Shown here piece by piece: positions 38,994 to 48,302 of a stretch of 64,000 nt of DNA (within the stretch, counting starts at the first letter, position 1; every line of letters starts with the position of its first letter). This stretch comes from Microbacterium sp. Leaf151. Lineage in GTDB: Bacteria; Actinomycetota; Actinomycetes; Actinomycetales; Microbacteriaceae. The DNA lies in the NCBI RefSeq assembly GCF_001424225.1, contig NZ_LMOR01000001.1:625427-689426 (forward strand). Direction: 5' to 3'. Under the pieces are notes generated by a model, which ran no database searches, was not told where the DNA came from, and worked only from the letters and a program-made list of their open reading frames with translations. A program made the translations under genes and the position numbers.

Positions 38994-39147
38994 GCGGGGG
39001 ACCGTGTCCATTCCCCTCCGGGCATGTACCGTCGGGCGGAGGGGGCCGACGGCGCGCGGGGGTCGAACCGTCACCGCCGGCGTGTCACCGACGAACCCGC
39101 GCACGACGCTCCCGCAGCCCGCGAACGAGCGATGAAAGCGCGCGGGG

Positions 39148-40575
39148 TCAGCCCCGCGCCGCCCACCACTCCCGAAGCCTCTTCTCGGCCTCCTCCTCGC
39201 CGACCACGCCCTCGTCGAGGCGCAGGTCGAGCAGGAAGCGGTATGCCTCGCCCACCTCGCGCCCGGGCTTCAGCCCCAGCACGTCCTGGATGCGGTTGCC
39301 GTCGAGCTCGGGGCGGATCGAATCGATCTCCTCCTGCTCGCGAAGCGCGGAGATGCGCGCCTCGATGTCGTCGTAGGCGGATGCCAGTCGCTGCGCCTTG
39401 CGCTTGTTGCGGGTGGTCACATCTGCCCGGGTGAGGATGTGCAGGCGCTCCAATTCGGCCCCGGCGTCGCGGACGTACCGGCGCACCGCGGCATCCGTCC
39501 ACGCCCCCTCGGCGTAGCCGAAGAACCGCAGGTGCAACTCGACGAGGCGCGTGACGACGGTGGTGGTCGCGGCGTCGAAACGCAGCGCCTGCAGGCGCTT
39601 GCGGGCGAGGCGCGCACCCTTGACGTCGTGGTGGTGGAACGTCACGCCCCCGCCCGGCTCGAGGCGTCGTGTCGCGGGCTTGCCGATGTCGTGCAGAAGC
39701 GCCGCCAGGCGCAGGGGCACATCGGGGGCGGCATCCGGATGCCGACTCTTCTCGAGCGCGATCGCCTGGCGCAGCACGGTGAGGGAGTGCTCGTAGACGT
39801 CTTTGTGGTGGTGGTGCTCGTCGACCTCGAGGCGCAGAGCCGGCACCTCGGGCAGGAACTCCTCGATCAGGCCGGTCTCCACGAGCACGCGGAGGCCACG
39901 AACCGGGTCATCGGTCTGCAGCAGGCGCACGAGCTCGGCCTGCACGCGTTCGGGGCTGACGATCTCGAGCGACGCCCGCAGGTCGGCGATCGCGTCGAGG
40001 GTCGCTCGGTCGACGGTGAAGTCGAGCTGGGACGAGAAGCGAGCCGCGCGCAGCATGCGCAACGGGTCGTCGCCGAAGCTCACGGCCGGGTCGATGGGGG
40101 TGCGAAGACGCCCCGCGATCAGATCCTCGACGCCGCCGGTCGGGTCGACGAGCGTGCGCGCGGGCACGCGGAGCGCCATGGCGTTGACGGTGAAGTCGCG
40201 GCGGGTGAGGTCGGCTTCGAGGGTGTCACCGAACTCCACCGTGGGCTTGCGCGTGACCCCGTCGTAGCTGTCGGCGCGATAGGTGGTGATCTCGACCTGT
40301 TCGCCCATGACGCGTGCGCCGATGGTCCCGAAAGCGCGGCCGACGTCCCATTGGACCGACGAGACGGGCTTGATCAGCGCGAGGATCTCGTCGGGGCGGG
40401 CGTCGGTGGTGAAGTCGAAGTCGTGCGTGGTGCGGCCCAGCAGCGCGTCGCGAACCGGGCCACCGACGATCGCGAGATCACGGCCGGCTTCGGCGAAGGT
40501 ACGGGCGACGGTGGCGACGACGGGGTGCGCGGCGAGCTCCTCGAGGCGCGCGAGACCCTCGGCCATGTTCAGCAT
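39148..40575 (-). CDS. cca: CCA tRNA nucleotidyltransferase
   Basis: A 475-residue enzyme that adds or repairs the CCA end of tRNAs. The class II nucleotidyltransferase head shows AIVGGPVRDALLGR near residues 30-43 and the metal-binding DFDFTTDA; the RRDFTVNAMALR motif follows, and an HD domain with HDIGKPATR lies near 300. The frame is open upstream, but ATG at 40573-40575 lies seven bases after a -10-like TAGGCT (minus strand, 40583-40588), pointing to a leaderless start. In this group cca regularly precedes the DUF6049-murJ genes, facing away. Confidence 0.95.
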   Translation of the reverse strand: MLNMAEGLARLEELAAHPVVATVARTFAEAGRDLAIVGGPVRDALLGRTTHDFDFTTDARPDEILALIKPVSSVQWDVGRAFGTIGARVMGEQVEITTYRADSYDGVTRKPTVEFGDTLEADLTRRDFTVNAMALRVPARTLVDPTGGVEDLIAGRLRTPIDPAVSFGDDPLRMLRAARFSSQLDFTVDRATLDAIADLRASLEIVSPERVQAELVRLLQTDDPVRGLRVLVETGLIEEFLPEVPALRLEVDEHHHHKDVYEHSLTVLRQAIALEKSRHPDAAPDVPLRLAALLHDIGKPATRRLEPGGGVTFHHHDVKGARLARKRLQALRFDAATTTVVTRLVELHLRFFGYAEGAWTDAAVRRYVRDAGAELERLHILTRADVTTRNKRKAQRLASAYDDIEARISALREQEEIDSIRPELDGNRIQDVLGLKPGREVGEAYRFLLDLRLDEGVVGEEEAEKRLREWWAARG

Positions 40576-40717
40576 GTCTTCGAGCCTATCCGGGGCCGGC
40601 GACAGCGATCGTGCGTCTGCCCACGGCCTCATCGAGCGTCCGGAACACCCGGATGCCACGGCATCCACGTCTGCGTTTCGTGGACTCTCGCGTGGCCCGC
40701 GACCCCGACCGCGCGGC

Positions 40718-42241
40718 TCAGTCGGCGAATGAGACGAAGCCTGTCACCAGCAACTCGCGCACGCGTGGCAGCAGATCGTCGCGGAGGTGCGCGGCATCCA
40801 CCTCCATCAACTGCGCGATGGCGTCGATCAGGACACCGACGGCGAGATCGCCGTCGCACGCCCCGACCAGCGCGGCGAGAGCCGGGTCGACCTCGGTCCG
40901 CCGCGCGAAGCCACCGCCCTGGTGCAGCTCGATGACCGACGGATCACCCTCACCCGGGCGGTAGTGGCGCGCCTCGGTGACGTCGGGCGCCACCTGCAGC
41001 ACGCTCGCCGCGAGGTCGTCGTCGTCCAGCAGCGCCGCACGGTCGTGCGCGGCGAGGCAGGCTGCGAGGTGCGGTCCGAACGCGGACTCTCCGCCCCCCG
41101 CGACGCGCTCGTACCGCGCAAGGGTGGGGCCTCCGGCCAGGGGCTTGCGCAGCAACAGGTATCCGAAGCCGACGCCGGTGACGCCGCGGCGGGCGAAGTC
41201 GTCGAGCCACGCGTCGATGAGACGTCCGTGCGCGGCCGTTCCCGGAACCGTGCCACCGTCGCGCACCCAGAGCTCCGCGTACGCGAGCGGGTCGAGCACC
41301 TCGCGCTCGATCACCCAGCCATCCATCTCCTCGCCCACCCACGAGCGGACGCGGTCGAGTCCCGCTTCACCCTCGCGGTACTCCCAATTGCCCAGCAACT
41401 GCGCGACACCTCCGGGCGAGAGATGCGAACCCGCACCCGCGACGACGGCCGCCACCAGCGAATCGCCCTCCATCCCGCCGTCGCGGTACTCGTACGCCGG
41501 AACCCCCTCGACACGGGGCGTGATGACGAACGGGGGATTGGATGCCACCCGGTCGAACGTCTCGCCGGCGACGGGGTCGAACAGCGAGCCGTGCCGTGTC
41601 TCGATGCCCTCGACGCTGTTCAGGAGCGCGTTCAGCCGGGTGAACCGCAGCGCCCGCTCGGAGACGTCGGTGGCGACGACGTGGTCCACGAGGCGGCGCA
41701 GGCGAAGAGCCTGGATGCCGCACCCCGTCCCGACGTCCAGTGCGGTCCGCGCGCCGCGGGTCAGTTGCAGGCGGGCCAGGGTCTGCGAGGCCCCGCCCAC
41801 ACCCAGGACGTGGTCCTCGGGGAGAGGCCCCTCGAGCGCCGCCTCGTCGAGGTCGCTCGCGATCCACCACTCGACCTCCCCCTCGTCGTCCGAGAACGCC
41901 TGCGGCCGCACGACGACCTCGGGATGCACGTCGTCGCCCTCGACGCGCACGAGGCCCAGCGCGGCCGCACCGTCGACACCCAACGACGGCAGCGCCGAAA
42001 CCACCTGCTCGCAATCCACGGTGAGACCGAGCCCCCACAGGCGCCCCAGCACGGCGAGGGCGTCGTCGCGGGCGCCGAGCGCCCGCTCGGCCGGGCGGCG
42101 CAGGCCGCGTGCCACGGCGTCATCCGCTTGCTCGCCCCAGGCCCCGCGGAGCGTCGAGCTCGCGAAGTCGGCGGCACGGAGATCGGCGGCGAGCGCCTGA
42201 CAGAGGCGGGGGTCGGGTTCGGGAAGCACCGGTCCATTCAA
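40718..42241 (-). CDS. Methyltransferase with NPPF motif
   Basis: A 507-residue class I SAM methyltransferase. Motif I is TALDVGTGCGIQALRLRRL near residues 166-184 and the catalytic motif RVASNPPFVITP near 231 marks N- or O-methylation of planar nitrogen, as in HemK/RsmC-type enzymes. A helical N-terminal domain of about 150 residues and a C-terminal winged-helix-like part flank it. Its target (rRNA, protein or small molecule) is not evident. It is divergent from DUF6049 across overlapping promoters. Confidence 0.88.
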   Translation of the reverse strand: MNGPVLPEPDPRLCQALAADLRAADFASSTLRGAWGEQADDAVARGLRRPAERALGARDDALAVLGRLWGLGLTVDCEQVVSALPSLGVDGAAALGLVRVEGDDVHPEVVVRPQAFSDDEGEVEWWIASDLDEAALEGPLPEDHVLGVGGASQTLARLQLTRGARTALDVGTGCGIQALRLRRLVDHVVATDVSERALRFTRLNALLNSVEGIETRHGSLFDPVAGETFDRVASNPPFVITPRVEGVPAYEYRDGGMEGDSLVAAVVAGAGSHLSPGGVAQLLGNWEYREGEAGLDRVRSWVGEEMDGWVIEREVLDPLAYAELWVRDGGTVPGTAAHGRLIDAWLDDFARRGVTGVGFGYLLLRKPLAGGPTLARYERVAGGGESAFGPHLAACLAAHDRAALLDDDDLAASVLQVAPDVTEARHYRPGEGDPSVIELHQGGGFARRTEVDPALAALVGACDGDLAVGVLIDAIAQLMEVDAAHLRDDLLPRVRELLVTGFVSFAD

Positions 42242-42284
42242 GCGTCTGCGCGAGGCTATCGGGGGGCTTCATGGAACGCGGGCC

Positions 42285-42290
42285 TAGACT
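42285..42290 (+). promoter_or_regulatory. -10 element for the DUF6049-murJ operon
   Basis: TAGACT, seven bases before a GTG at 42298. The spacing suits transcription starting at that GTG, giving a leaderless message that begins with a mini-ORF rather than with the DUF6049 start. Confidence 0.5.
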
Positions 42291-42297
42291 CATCGCG

Positions 42298-42333
42298 GTG
42301 CAAGGCCCCCTCGTGCCACCGACGCTCGTATGA
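42298..42333 (+). CDS. Candidate leaderless 11-residue leader ORF
   Basis: GTG at 42298 opens an 11-codon ORF (VQGPLVPPTLV) whose TGA overlaps the ATG of the DUF6049 gene (ATGA at 42330-42333). A -10-like TAGACT ends seven bases before it. DUF6049 itself has no convincing ribosome site, so it may be reached only by ribosomes ending this ORF. Seen: frame, overlap, promoter spacing. Translation is inferred. Confidence 0.45.
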   Translation: MQGPLVPPTLV

Positions 42334-44546
42334 CCGTGACTTCCCCGCCTTCGGGCTCCCCCGTGCTGCGGCGCCCCCTCGCGCGCCGGCTGCTGGCGAC
42401 CCTCGCCGCCGGTGCCCTGGCCCTCGGCGTGGCGCTGCCGTCGGCCGCCGCGTTCGCCGCGACCCCCGATCCTTCGTCGACGACCGCGGCCGTCGCCTCC
42501 GCACTGTCGGCGGCTCCCGCGGCGAACGGGATCCTGCGCCCCGGCGACCCGCTGGCGGTCGTCGTCACGCTGTCGGCGGGGTCCGCGGCCGCCACCGCGA
42601 CCCCCGTCGCCCTCTCGATCGGCACGGCATCCCTCGGTGACGACGCCTCCCTCGACCGCTGGCTCGGTGGCGACGCGTCGGGACAGAACCTGCAGCAGGT
42701 GGCGACGGGAACGGTGGATGCCACCGCCTCCGGCGCGCAGAGCTCGATCACGCTGACCGTCCCCGCAACCGATGCGACCCTCGCCGGCCGCGGTGCCGGG
42801 GTCTACCCGGTGCTCGTGTCGGCGGCCGGCCTGACGGCACCGAGCGTGGTCGTCGTGCCGTCCGACGGTCCGACCACCCCGATCGCGCTCGTGGTGCCCA
42901 TCACCGCGGCCCCCCTGACACGCGGTCTGCTGACCGGCAACGAGCTGGCGGAGTTGACGGCGGTCGACGGAGCGCTGTCGGCCCAACTCGACGCCGTCGA
43001 CGGCACCTCTGCCACTTTGGCCATCGACCCGGCCATACCGGCCGCGATCCGTGTTCTCGGCTCCGCTGCGCCGCCCACCGCGGTCGCCTGGCTGCAGCGT
43101 CTGCTCGCGCTGCCGAACGACAGGTTCGCGCTGCAGTTCGGCGATGCCGACCTGGCCGCCCAGCTGCAGGCCGGACTGACGGCCCCGTTGGGCCCGACGT
43201 CGCTGCAGTCGTACATGGATGAGGCCGATTTCACCGGACCGGCGCCCGCCGTTTCCGCGGTCTCGAGTCCGGAGCCGGTCCCCTCCGCGAGCCCGGGGCA
43301 GCCGAGCTATCCGACGTTGACGACGCTGCTCGACATCGGCTCGGCGACATCGAACGTCTTCTGGCCGGCAACGGGGTCGGCCGGGCCCGAGACGGTGGCC
43401 TCGCTCGGCGCCCTGGGAACCCCCGAGGAGCCCACTCGCGTGCTGACGGCTTCGACGAGCGTCTCCGGCGGTTCTCGCGTTGCGTCCTCCGCCGTCGCGG
43501 GCGTCTCGACCCCGGTGTACGACGCCGAGGTGTCACGGGTGCTCGCGGCCGCCGCCGGCCAGAACGATGCCACGCGCCGCAGTGCGTCCCTGTCCGCCGT
43601 GCAGGCGTATCTCGCTATCGCGCGGAGCTCCGCCGGCGATCAGCCGGTCCTCGCCGTGCTCGACCGCGGCACCGACCGCTCCCGCGTGAGCCTGCGCGCC
43701 ACGCTCGGCCTGATCTCCTCCGCGCCGGGGTTCGCGACATCGACGCTCGCCGAGGTTTCGGGCCGGCCGGCATCCGAGGTCTCCCTCGCCGCGCCCGCGG
43801 TCGACCCGACACGGGCGACCGAGGTGGGCGATCTGCTCTCCGACGAGCAGTCGGTCGACCGCTTCGCCACGATCCTCGATCAACCCGAGTTGCTCACCGG
43901 CCGCGAACGCGCCGAGTTGCTGCAGGTCATCAGCGTCTCGTGGACGGGCGACGCCGCCCGTCGGGCCGTCGCCGACCACCGTGCCGGTACGCAGACCACG
44001 CTGGATTCCGTCGGCATCCTCTCCTCCGACTTCCGCCTGGTCAGCTCCAGCGCCCCGCTGCGACCCTGGGTGCGCAACGACCTGCCGTGGCCCGTCACGG
44101 TGGTGCTCGACGTGAGCCCGAACGACGCGCGTCTGCGTGTGCAGGACCGCACGATGGTCGAGGCGCAGGCCGCGGCCAACACCCGCGTCGAGGTGCCCGT
44201 CGAAGCACGCATCGCCAACGGCGAGGTCAGCGTCGACCTGCAGCTCTACAGCCCCACCGACCAGCCGGTCGGGGCCCCGCAAAGGGTCGACGTCGAGGTG
44301 CGCGCCGAGTGGGAGAGCATCGGGCTGATCGTCATCGTCGTGCTCGTGGTGGCCTTCCTCGGCCTCGGCGTCGTCCGGACGATCGCGCGTCGACGTCGCA
44401 CGCGGGCGGAAGAGGAGTCGACCCCCACTCAGGATGCCGACACCCCCGTCGACGGCATCGGCGTGAAGGGTCCGGATGACGACGGGCGCAGCCCCGCCGA
44501 GTCCGCGGACGACACCGCACCCGACGAAGAGGAGATCCGCCCGTGA
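42330..44546 (+). CDS. DUF6049 family secreted/membrane protein
   Basis: A 738-residue protein of the actinobacterial DUF6049 family, which is nearly always encoded just upstream of murJ. It has a signal peptide (residues about 1-45), a long extracytoplasmic part, a membrane span near 668-690 (IGLIVIVVLVVAFLGLGVV), and an acidic cytoplasmic tail. Its role is unknown; the fixed link with murJ suggests envelope assembly. It overlaps murJ by four bases (GTGA). ATG at 42330 overlaps the stop of the leader ORF. Confidence 0.9.
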   Translation: MTVTSPPSGSPVLRRPLARRLLATLAAGALALGVALPSAAAFAATPDPSSTTAAVASALSAAPAANGILRPGDPLAVVVTLSAGSAAATATPVALSIGTASLGDDASLDRWLGGDASGQNLQQVATGTVDATASGAQSSITLTVPATDATLAGRGAGVYPVLVSAAGLTAPSVVVVPSDGPTTPIALVVPITAAPLTRGLLTGNELAELTAVDGALSAQLDAVDGTSATLAIDPAIPAAIRVLGSAAPPTAVAWLQRLLALPNDRFALQFGDADLAAQLQAGLTAPLGPTSLQSYMDEADFTGPAPAVSAVSSPEPVPSASPGQPSYPTLTTLLDIGSATSNVFWPATGSAGPETVASLGALGTPEEPTRVLTASTSVSGGSRVASSAVAGVSTPVYDAEVSRVLAAAAGQNDATRRSASLSAVQAYLAIARSSAGDQPVLAVLDRGTDRSRVSLRATLGLISSAPGFATSTLAEVSGRPASEVSLAAPAVDPTRATEVGDLLSDEQSVDRFATILDQPELLTGRERAELLQVISVSWTGDAARRAVADHRAGTQTTLDSVGILSSDFRLVSSSAPLRPWVRNDLPWPVTVVLDVSPNDARLRVQDRTMVEAQAAANTRVEVPVEARIANGEVSVDLQLYSPTDQPVGAPQRVDVEVRAEWESIGLIVIVVLVVAFLGLGVVRTIARRRRTRAEEESTPTQDADTPVDGIGVKGPDDDGRSPAESADDTAPDEEEIRP

Positions 44547-46165
44547 GCAGTATCGGACGGGCGAGTGTGCTCATCGGGGCGGGGACGATCGTCTCCCGCG
44601 TGAGCGGGCTGCTGCGCATCGTCGTGCTCGTCGCGATCGTCGGCTCGGTGGGCAGCGCCGCGGGTGACGCGTTCGGTCTCGCAAATCAGCTGCCGAACAA
44701 CATCTACACGGTGATCTCGACCGGTGTACTCACGGCGGTGATCGTCCCGCAGATCGTGAAGGCCGCCGCGCACGCCGACGGCGGCCGGGCCTTCGTCTCG
44801 AAGCTCTTCACGCTGGGAACGGTGATCCTGCTCGCGGCGACCGCCCTTGCGATGATCGCCGCTCCGTTGATCGTCACCGTCTACATCGACCCGGCGAAGG
44901 TCGAGCCCGATCAGATCGCGCTGGCCACCGCATTCGCCTATTGGTGCCTGCCGCAGATCTTCTTCTACGGCCTCTATGCGCTTCTGGGGGAGATCCTCAA
45001 CGCGCGCAAGGTGTTCGGCCCGTACACGTGGGCACCCATCGTCAACAACGTCGTCTCCATCGTCGGTTTCGGCATCTTCCTGCTGCTGTTCGGGGGGCCG
45101 AGCCCCGACGTCCTGCTGTGGACACCCACGATGATCGCTCTGCTCGGTGGTGTCGCCACAGGCGGGATCGTGTTGCAGACCGTCGTGCTGCTGGTGTTCT
45201 GGCGCCGAGCCGGTCTGCAGCTGCGTCCCGACTTCCACTGGCGCGGCGTGGGCCTGCGCCACATCGGACGACTGGCCGGTTGGACGTTCCTCATGGTCAT
45301 CGTGGGACAGCTGGCCGGAATCGTCCAGACACGGGTGCTGTCCGGCGCTTCGGGGACCGGACCCGCGATCATCGCCACGCAGAACGCGTGGCTGGTGTTC
45401 ATGCTGCCCTACTCGATCATCGTGCTGTCGATCGGGACGCCGTACTTCACGCAGCTCAGCGAGCACGCCGCAGCCGGGCGTCACGACGAGGTGAAGTCCG
45501 ACATCGTCCGCAGCATCCGCGTCCTCGGGCTGTTCATCGTCGTCGCCACCGCCGCGCTGGCCGTCGCTGCCGTGCCGGCGACCCGCGTCTTCACGAACAG
45601 CTCCGACGAGGCTCTCGCCGCGGCCCCCGTCCTGCTGTGCTTCCTCGTCTGTCTGCTGCCGCTGGCCGTGCTCTTCGTCATCCAACGCACCTTCTACGCC
45701 TACAACGACACACGGACGCCGTTCTTCTTCACCCTCGCGCAGGGCGTGCTGGTCGCCGTGACGGCCCTGATCGCCGGAGCCGCGGTCGGCGCCGGGGCTC
45801 TTCCCCTTGCCCAGCTGGCGGCGGGGGTCGCACTGGGTCAGTCTCTTGCGAGCGTCGTGCAGGTAGTGGTCGCCACGGTGATCCTGCACCGACGCCTCGG
45901 GGGCATCGGTGTGCGCGCCTGGCTGACCCCGCTCGGGCGTTTCGTTCTCGTCGCCGTGCCCGCTGCCGCGGCGGGCTGGGGCGTCGTGCTGCTGTGCGGC
46001 GGCCCCGAGGGCTGGCTGTCGGCATCCGTGGTGTCGGGCGCTCTGGGAGCCGCACTGGTCGGATCGGTCGTACTCGCGGTGTACATCGGCATCCTGGCAC
46101 TTCTGCGAACGCCGGAGCTCGAACCGGCGTTCGCGCTGGGCCGACGGTTCCTCCCCAAGCGCTAG
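44543..46165 (+). CDS. murJ: Lipid II flippase MurJ
   Basis: A 540-residue MOP-superfamily membrane protein that flips lipid II for peptidoglycan synthesis. The N-terminal SIGRASVLIGAGTIVSRVSGLLR, the cavity segment FGLANQLPNNIYTVISTGVLTAVIVPQ and FYAYNDTRTPFFF near residue 385 are typical, and about 14 membrane spans are seen. It lacks the long C-terminal pseudokinase extension of mycobacterial MviN. GTG start overlaps the DUF6049 stop. Confidence 0.95.
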   Translation: MSSIGRASVLIGAGTIVSRVSGLLRIVVLVAIVGSVGSAAGDAFGLANQLPNNIYTVISTGVLTAVIVPQIVKAAAHADGGRAFVSKLFTLGTVILLAATALAMIAAPLIVTVYIDPAKVEPDQIALATAFAYWCLPQIFFYGLYALLGEILNARKVFGPYTWAPIVNNVVSIVGFGIFLLLFGGPSPDVLLWTPTMIALLGGVATGGIVLQTVVLLVFWRRAGLQLRPDFHWRGVGLRHIGRLAGWTFLMVIVGQLAGIVQTRVLSGASGTGPAIIATQNAWLVFMLPYSIIVLSIGTPYFTQLSEHAAAGRHDEVKSDIVRSIRVLGLFIVVATAALAVAAVPATRVFTNSSDEALAAAPVLLCFLVCLLPLAVLFVIQRTFYAYNDTRTPFFFTLAQGVLVAVTALIAGAAVGAGALPLAQLAAGVALGQSLASVVQVVVATVILHRRLGGIGVRAWLTPLGRFVLVAVPAAAAGWGVVLLCGGPEGWLSASVVSGALGAALVGSVVLAVYIGILALLRTPELEPAFALGRRFLPKR

Positions 46166-46191
46166 CCCCGCAGCCGTGGAATACCCCGCGG

Positions 46192-46197
46192 CTAGCA
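46192..46197 (+). promoter_or_regulatory. -10 element for trxB
   Basis: TAGCAT, 41 bases before the trxB GTG and just after the murJ stop. The same hexamer stands before dnaN (59253-59258). Confidence 0.5.
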
Positions 46198-46238
46198 TGG
46201 GTTTCATCCGACGGAATCAACGAGAGGAAGGCGCAACC

Positions 46239-47225
46239 GTGCGTCACGTCATCATCATCGGATCGGGCCCGGCCGGGTACACCGCTGCCATCTACGCCGC
46301 CCGAGCCAATCTGGAACCCCTCGTCGTCGCGAGCTCCGTCGAAGCCGGCGGAGACCTCATGAACACCACCGAGGTCGAGAACTTCCCCGGGTTCCCCGAC
46401 GGCATTCAGGGCCCCGACCTCATGGCCAAGATGCAGGCGCAAGCCGAGCGTTTCGGTGCCGACGTCCTGTACGACGACGTCGTCTCGCTTCAGCTCGACG
46501 GCCCCGTCAAGACGATCACGCTCGGTAGCGGCAGGGTCGAAGAGGCCGTCTCGGTCATCTACGCCACCGGATCCGCTTACCGCAAGTTGGGTCTCGAGGG
46601 CGAAGAGCGTCTGTCGGGCCGCGGTGTTTCGTGGTGTGCCACGTGCGACGGCTTCTTCTTCCGTGACCGCACCATCGCCGTCGTCGGCGGCGGTGACTCG
46701 GCGATGGAAGAGGCGAACTTCCTCACCAAGTTCGCGTCGAAGGTCTACGTCATCCACCGCAAGGACTCGCTGCGCGCCTCCAAGATCATGCAGGAGCGCG
46801 CCTTCGCCAACCCCAAGATCGAGTTCATCTGGAACAGCGCGGTCGACGAGATCCTCGGTGACGAAGCCGTCAACGGCGTGCGTCTTCGCTCGACCGTCGA
46901 CGACTCGACGAGTGAGCTGCCCCTCGACGGCCTGTTCGTCGCGATCGGCAACGATCCGCGCACGCACCTGGTCCATGACAAGCTGCAGCTGACCGACCAG
47001 GGCACCATCTGGGTCGACGGACGTTCCTCGCGCACGTCGGTCGAGGGTGTCTTCGCCGCCGGTGACGTGATCGACCCGACGTACCGCCAGGCCATCACCG
47101 CCGCGGGCAGCGGCACCGTCGCTGCCCTCGACGTAGAGCACTACCTCGCCGCGCGCGGCGAAGCCGGTGCGCCCGCCGTCTCGGAGAGCCCCCTCGAGGG
47201 TCTCCCTGACGCTGCGGTCGTCTGA
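46239..47225 (+). CDS. trxB: Thioredoxin-disulfide reductase
   Basis: A 328-residue FAD/NADPH enzyme that reduces thioredoxin. The FAD motif IGSGPAGYTAAIYAARA is near residues 7-23, the redox pair in WCATCDGFFF near 132-141, and the NADPH motif VVGGGDSAMEEA near 149. GTG start at 46239 follows GAGAGGAAGG; an upstream ATG gives a non-conserved extension. It is followed by trxA after 62 bases, forming the usual system in cytoplasmic redox control. Confidence 0.97.
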   Translation: MRHVIIIGSGPAGYTAAIYAARANLEPLVVASSVEAGGDLMNTTEVENFPGFPDGIQGPDLMAKMQAQAERFGADVLYDDVVSLQLDGPVKTITLGSGRVEEAVSVIYATGSAYRKLGLEGEERLSGRGVSWCATCDGFFFRDRTIAVVGGGDSAMEEANFLTKFASKVYVIHRKDSLRASKIMQERAFANPKIEFIWNSAVDEILGDEAVNGVRLRSTVDDSTSELPLDGLFVAIGNDPRTHLVHDKLQLTDQGTIWVDGRSSRTSVEGVFAAGDVIDPTYRQAITAAGSGTVAALDVEHYLAARGEAGAPAVSESPLEGLPDAAVV

Positions 47226-47287
47226 GGAACAAATCCGCGCCAACCGGCGTTTCGACTCACTGAAGCTTCCATCTAAGGAGATATGCA

Positions 47288-47611
47288 ATGACTGCCAAGG
47301 CGACGACCTCCGCCACGTTCGAGCAGGACGTCCTGCAGGCTGACGGACCCGTGCTCGTGGACTTCTGGGCCGAGTGGTGCGGACCGTGTCGCATGGTCGC
47401 TCCCGTCCTCGATGAGATCCAGAACGAGAACGCGGGCAAGATCACGGTCCTCAAGCTCAACGTCGATGAGAACCCCGATCTGGCGATGAAGTACCAGATC
47501 ACCTCGATCCCCGCGATGAAGGTGTTCCAGGGCGGCGAGGTGAAGACCACGATCATCGGCGCGAAGCCGAAGTTCGCGCTGGAGCAGGATCTCGCACCGT
47601 TCCTCGGCTGA
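47288..47611 (+). CDS. trxA: Thioredoxin
   Basis: A 107-residue thioredoxin with the active site WAEWCGPCRM near residues 28-37 and the cis-proline loop ITSIPAMKVF near 71-80. It is reduced by TrxB from the upstream gene and serves ribonucleotide reductase and methionine sulfoxide reductases. ATG follows AAGGAG. A strong terminator hairpin follows the stop. Confidence 0.98.
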   Translation: MTAKATTSATFEQDVLQADGPVLVDFWAEWCGPCRMVAPVLDEIQNENAGKITVLKLNVDENPDLAMKYQITSIPAMKVFQGGEVKTTIIGAKPKFALEQDLAPFLG

Positions 47612-47621
47612 GACGTTGCTG

Positions 47622-47659
47622 ACGAAGGCCCCGATTCCTCACGGACTCGGGGCCTTCGT
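47622..47659 (+). terminator. trxA terminator
   Basis: ACGAAGGCCCCGA (47622-47634) and TCGGGGCCTTCGT (47647-47659) are perfect 13-base arms with a 12-base loop, starting ten bases after the trxA stop. Confidence 0.85.
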
Positions 47660-47811
47660 CGTACCCGGGACTCGCCGCACGGCCCGGGCGCCGACCGTCC
47701 CGTCGTATCGACGGTGTGACCGCCTTCCGGATGCCGAGGACTCGGCCGGAACGACATCGCACACCGGACAGACTTGCGGTCGAACCCTCGCATCGAGATC
47801 ACGTGAGTTGA

Positions 47812-47943
47812 ACGTTCGATCGCGCTATGCGATCATGCGCGTTGCGTTCATGCGCGTCACGCGTTCATGCGCGCTACGCGTTCGAGCGCGCTACGCGTTC
47901 GAGCGCGCTATGCGTTCGAGCGCGTTGGGCGCTGAAACGCGCC
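47812..47943. repeat. 17-bp tandem repeat array
   Basis: About seven near-identical units, consensus GCGTTCGAGCGCGCTAC, with full copies at 47844, 47861, 47878, 47895 and 47912 and diverged ones at both ends. Each unit is partly self-complementary (GCGTTCGAGCGC). The 17-base period is not a multiple of three, so it is not a peptide repeat. It lies between the 3' ends of convergent genes. Confidence 0.8.
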
Positions 47944-47951
47944 GAGCGCCC

Positions 47952-48302
47952 TCAGGACGCGTCGAGACGTGCGCTGGCGTCCCAGCGGCGGTGCGGCTCT
48001 TCATCGCCCAGGATGCGCCACACAGCGCGTGTCAGCGGTGGGTAATCAAGAGAGATCTGCCGGAGCACGCGGTAGTTGCGCGACCGGCTCGGACGCTGGC
48101 CCCCGTTCTCCGCGATGTTCTCCGCGCGCAGAGTGAGCACGACGAGTTCGTCGACGCTCGGCAGATCTTCCATGAAGTCCCACGGGTCTTCACCGCCGCG
48201 CAGACGCTCGTGAATGAGCACGGCCAGCTCGTCGGACGCCTCCGCGCGCAGCAGCTCGAGGCTGGCGCGGCGGCGCAGGGTGTCGTCGTTCGCTGTCACC
48301 AT
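47952..48302 (-). CDS. Small conserved-looking hypothetical protein
   Basis: A 116-residue soluble protein, mostly helical, with ASLELLRAEASDELAVLIHE, DPWDFMEDLPSVDELVVLTL and ILGDEEPHRRWDA. I recall similar small proteins between trxA and parB in Microbacteriaceae but know no function. The ATG is at 48300-48302, but the next codon is GTG (48297-48299) and lies six bases after a -10-like TACGCT (minus strand, 48306-48311), so a leaderless GTG start is possible. Confidence 0.75.
   Translation of the reverse strand: MVTANDDTLRRRASLELLRAEASDELAVLIHERLRGGEDPWDFMEDLPSVDELVVLTLRAENIAENGGQRPSRSRNYRVLRQISLDYPPLTRAVWRILGDEEPHRRWDASARLDAS

Larger units (their letters stand above)
47612..47951. other. 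Intergenic region with trxA terminator and tandem repeats
   Basis: No gene is supported in these 340 bases. It holds the trxA terminator (47622-47659), a non-descript spacer, and a 17-base tandem repeat array at about 47812-47943 that runs up to the stop of the next minus-strand gene. Confidence 0.6.

Noticed and set aside
44429..46207. 592-codon minus-strand ORF opposite murJ
   Set aside because: Antisense shadow of a certain gene; composition rich in Arg, Gln, Asp and His without family motifs.
47812..47943. Tandem repeat as a possible CRISPR array
   Set aside because: Units abut directly with no unique spacers and no cas genes are present.
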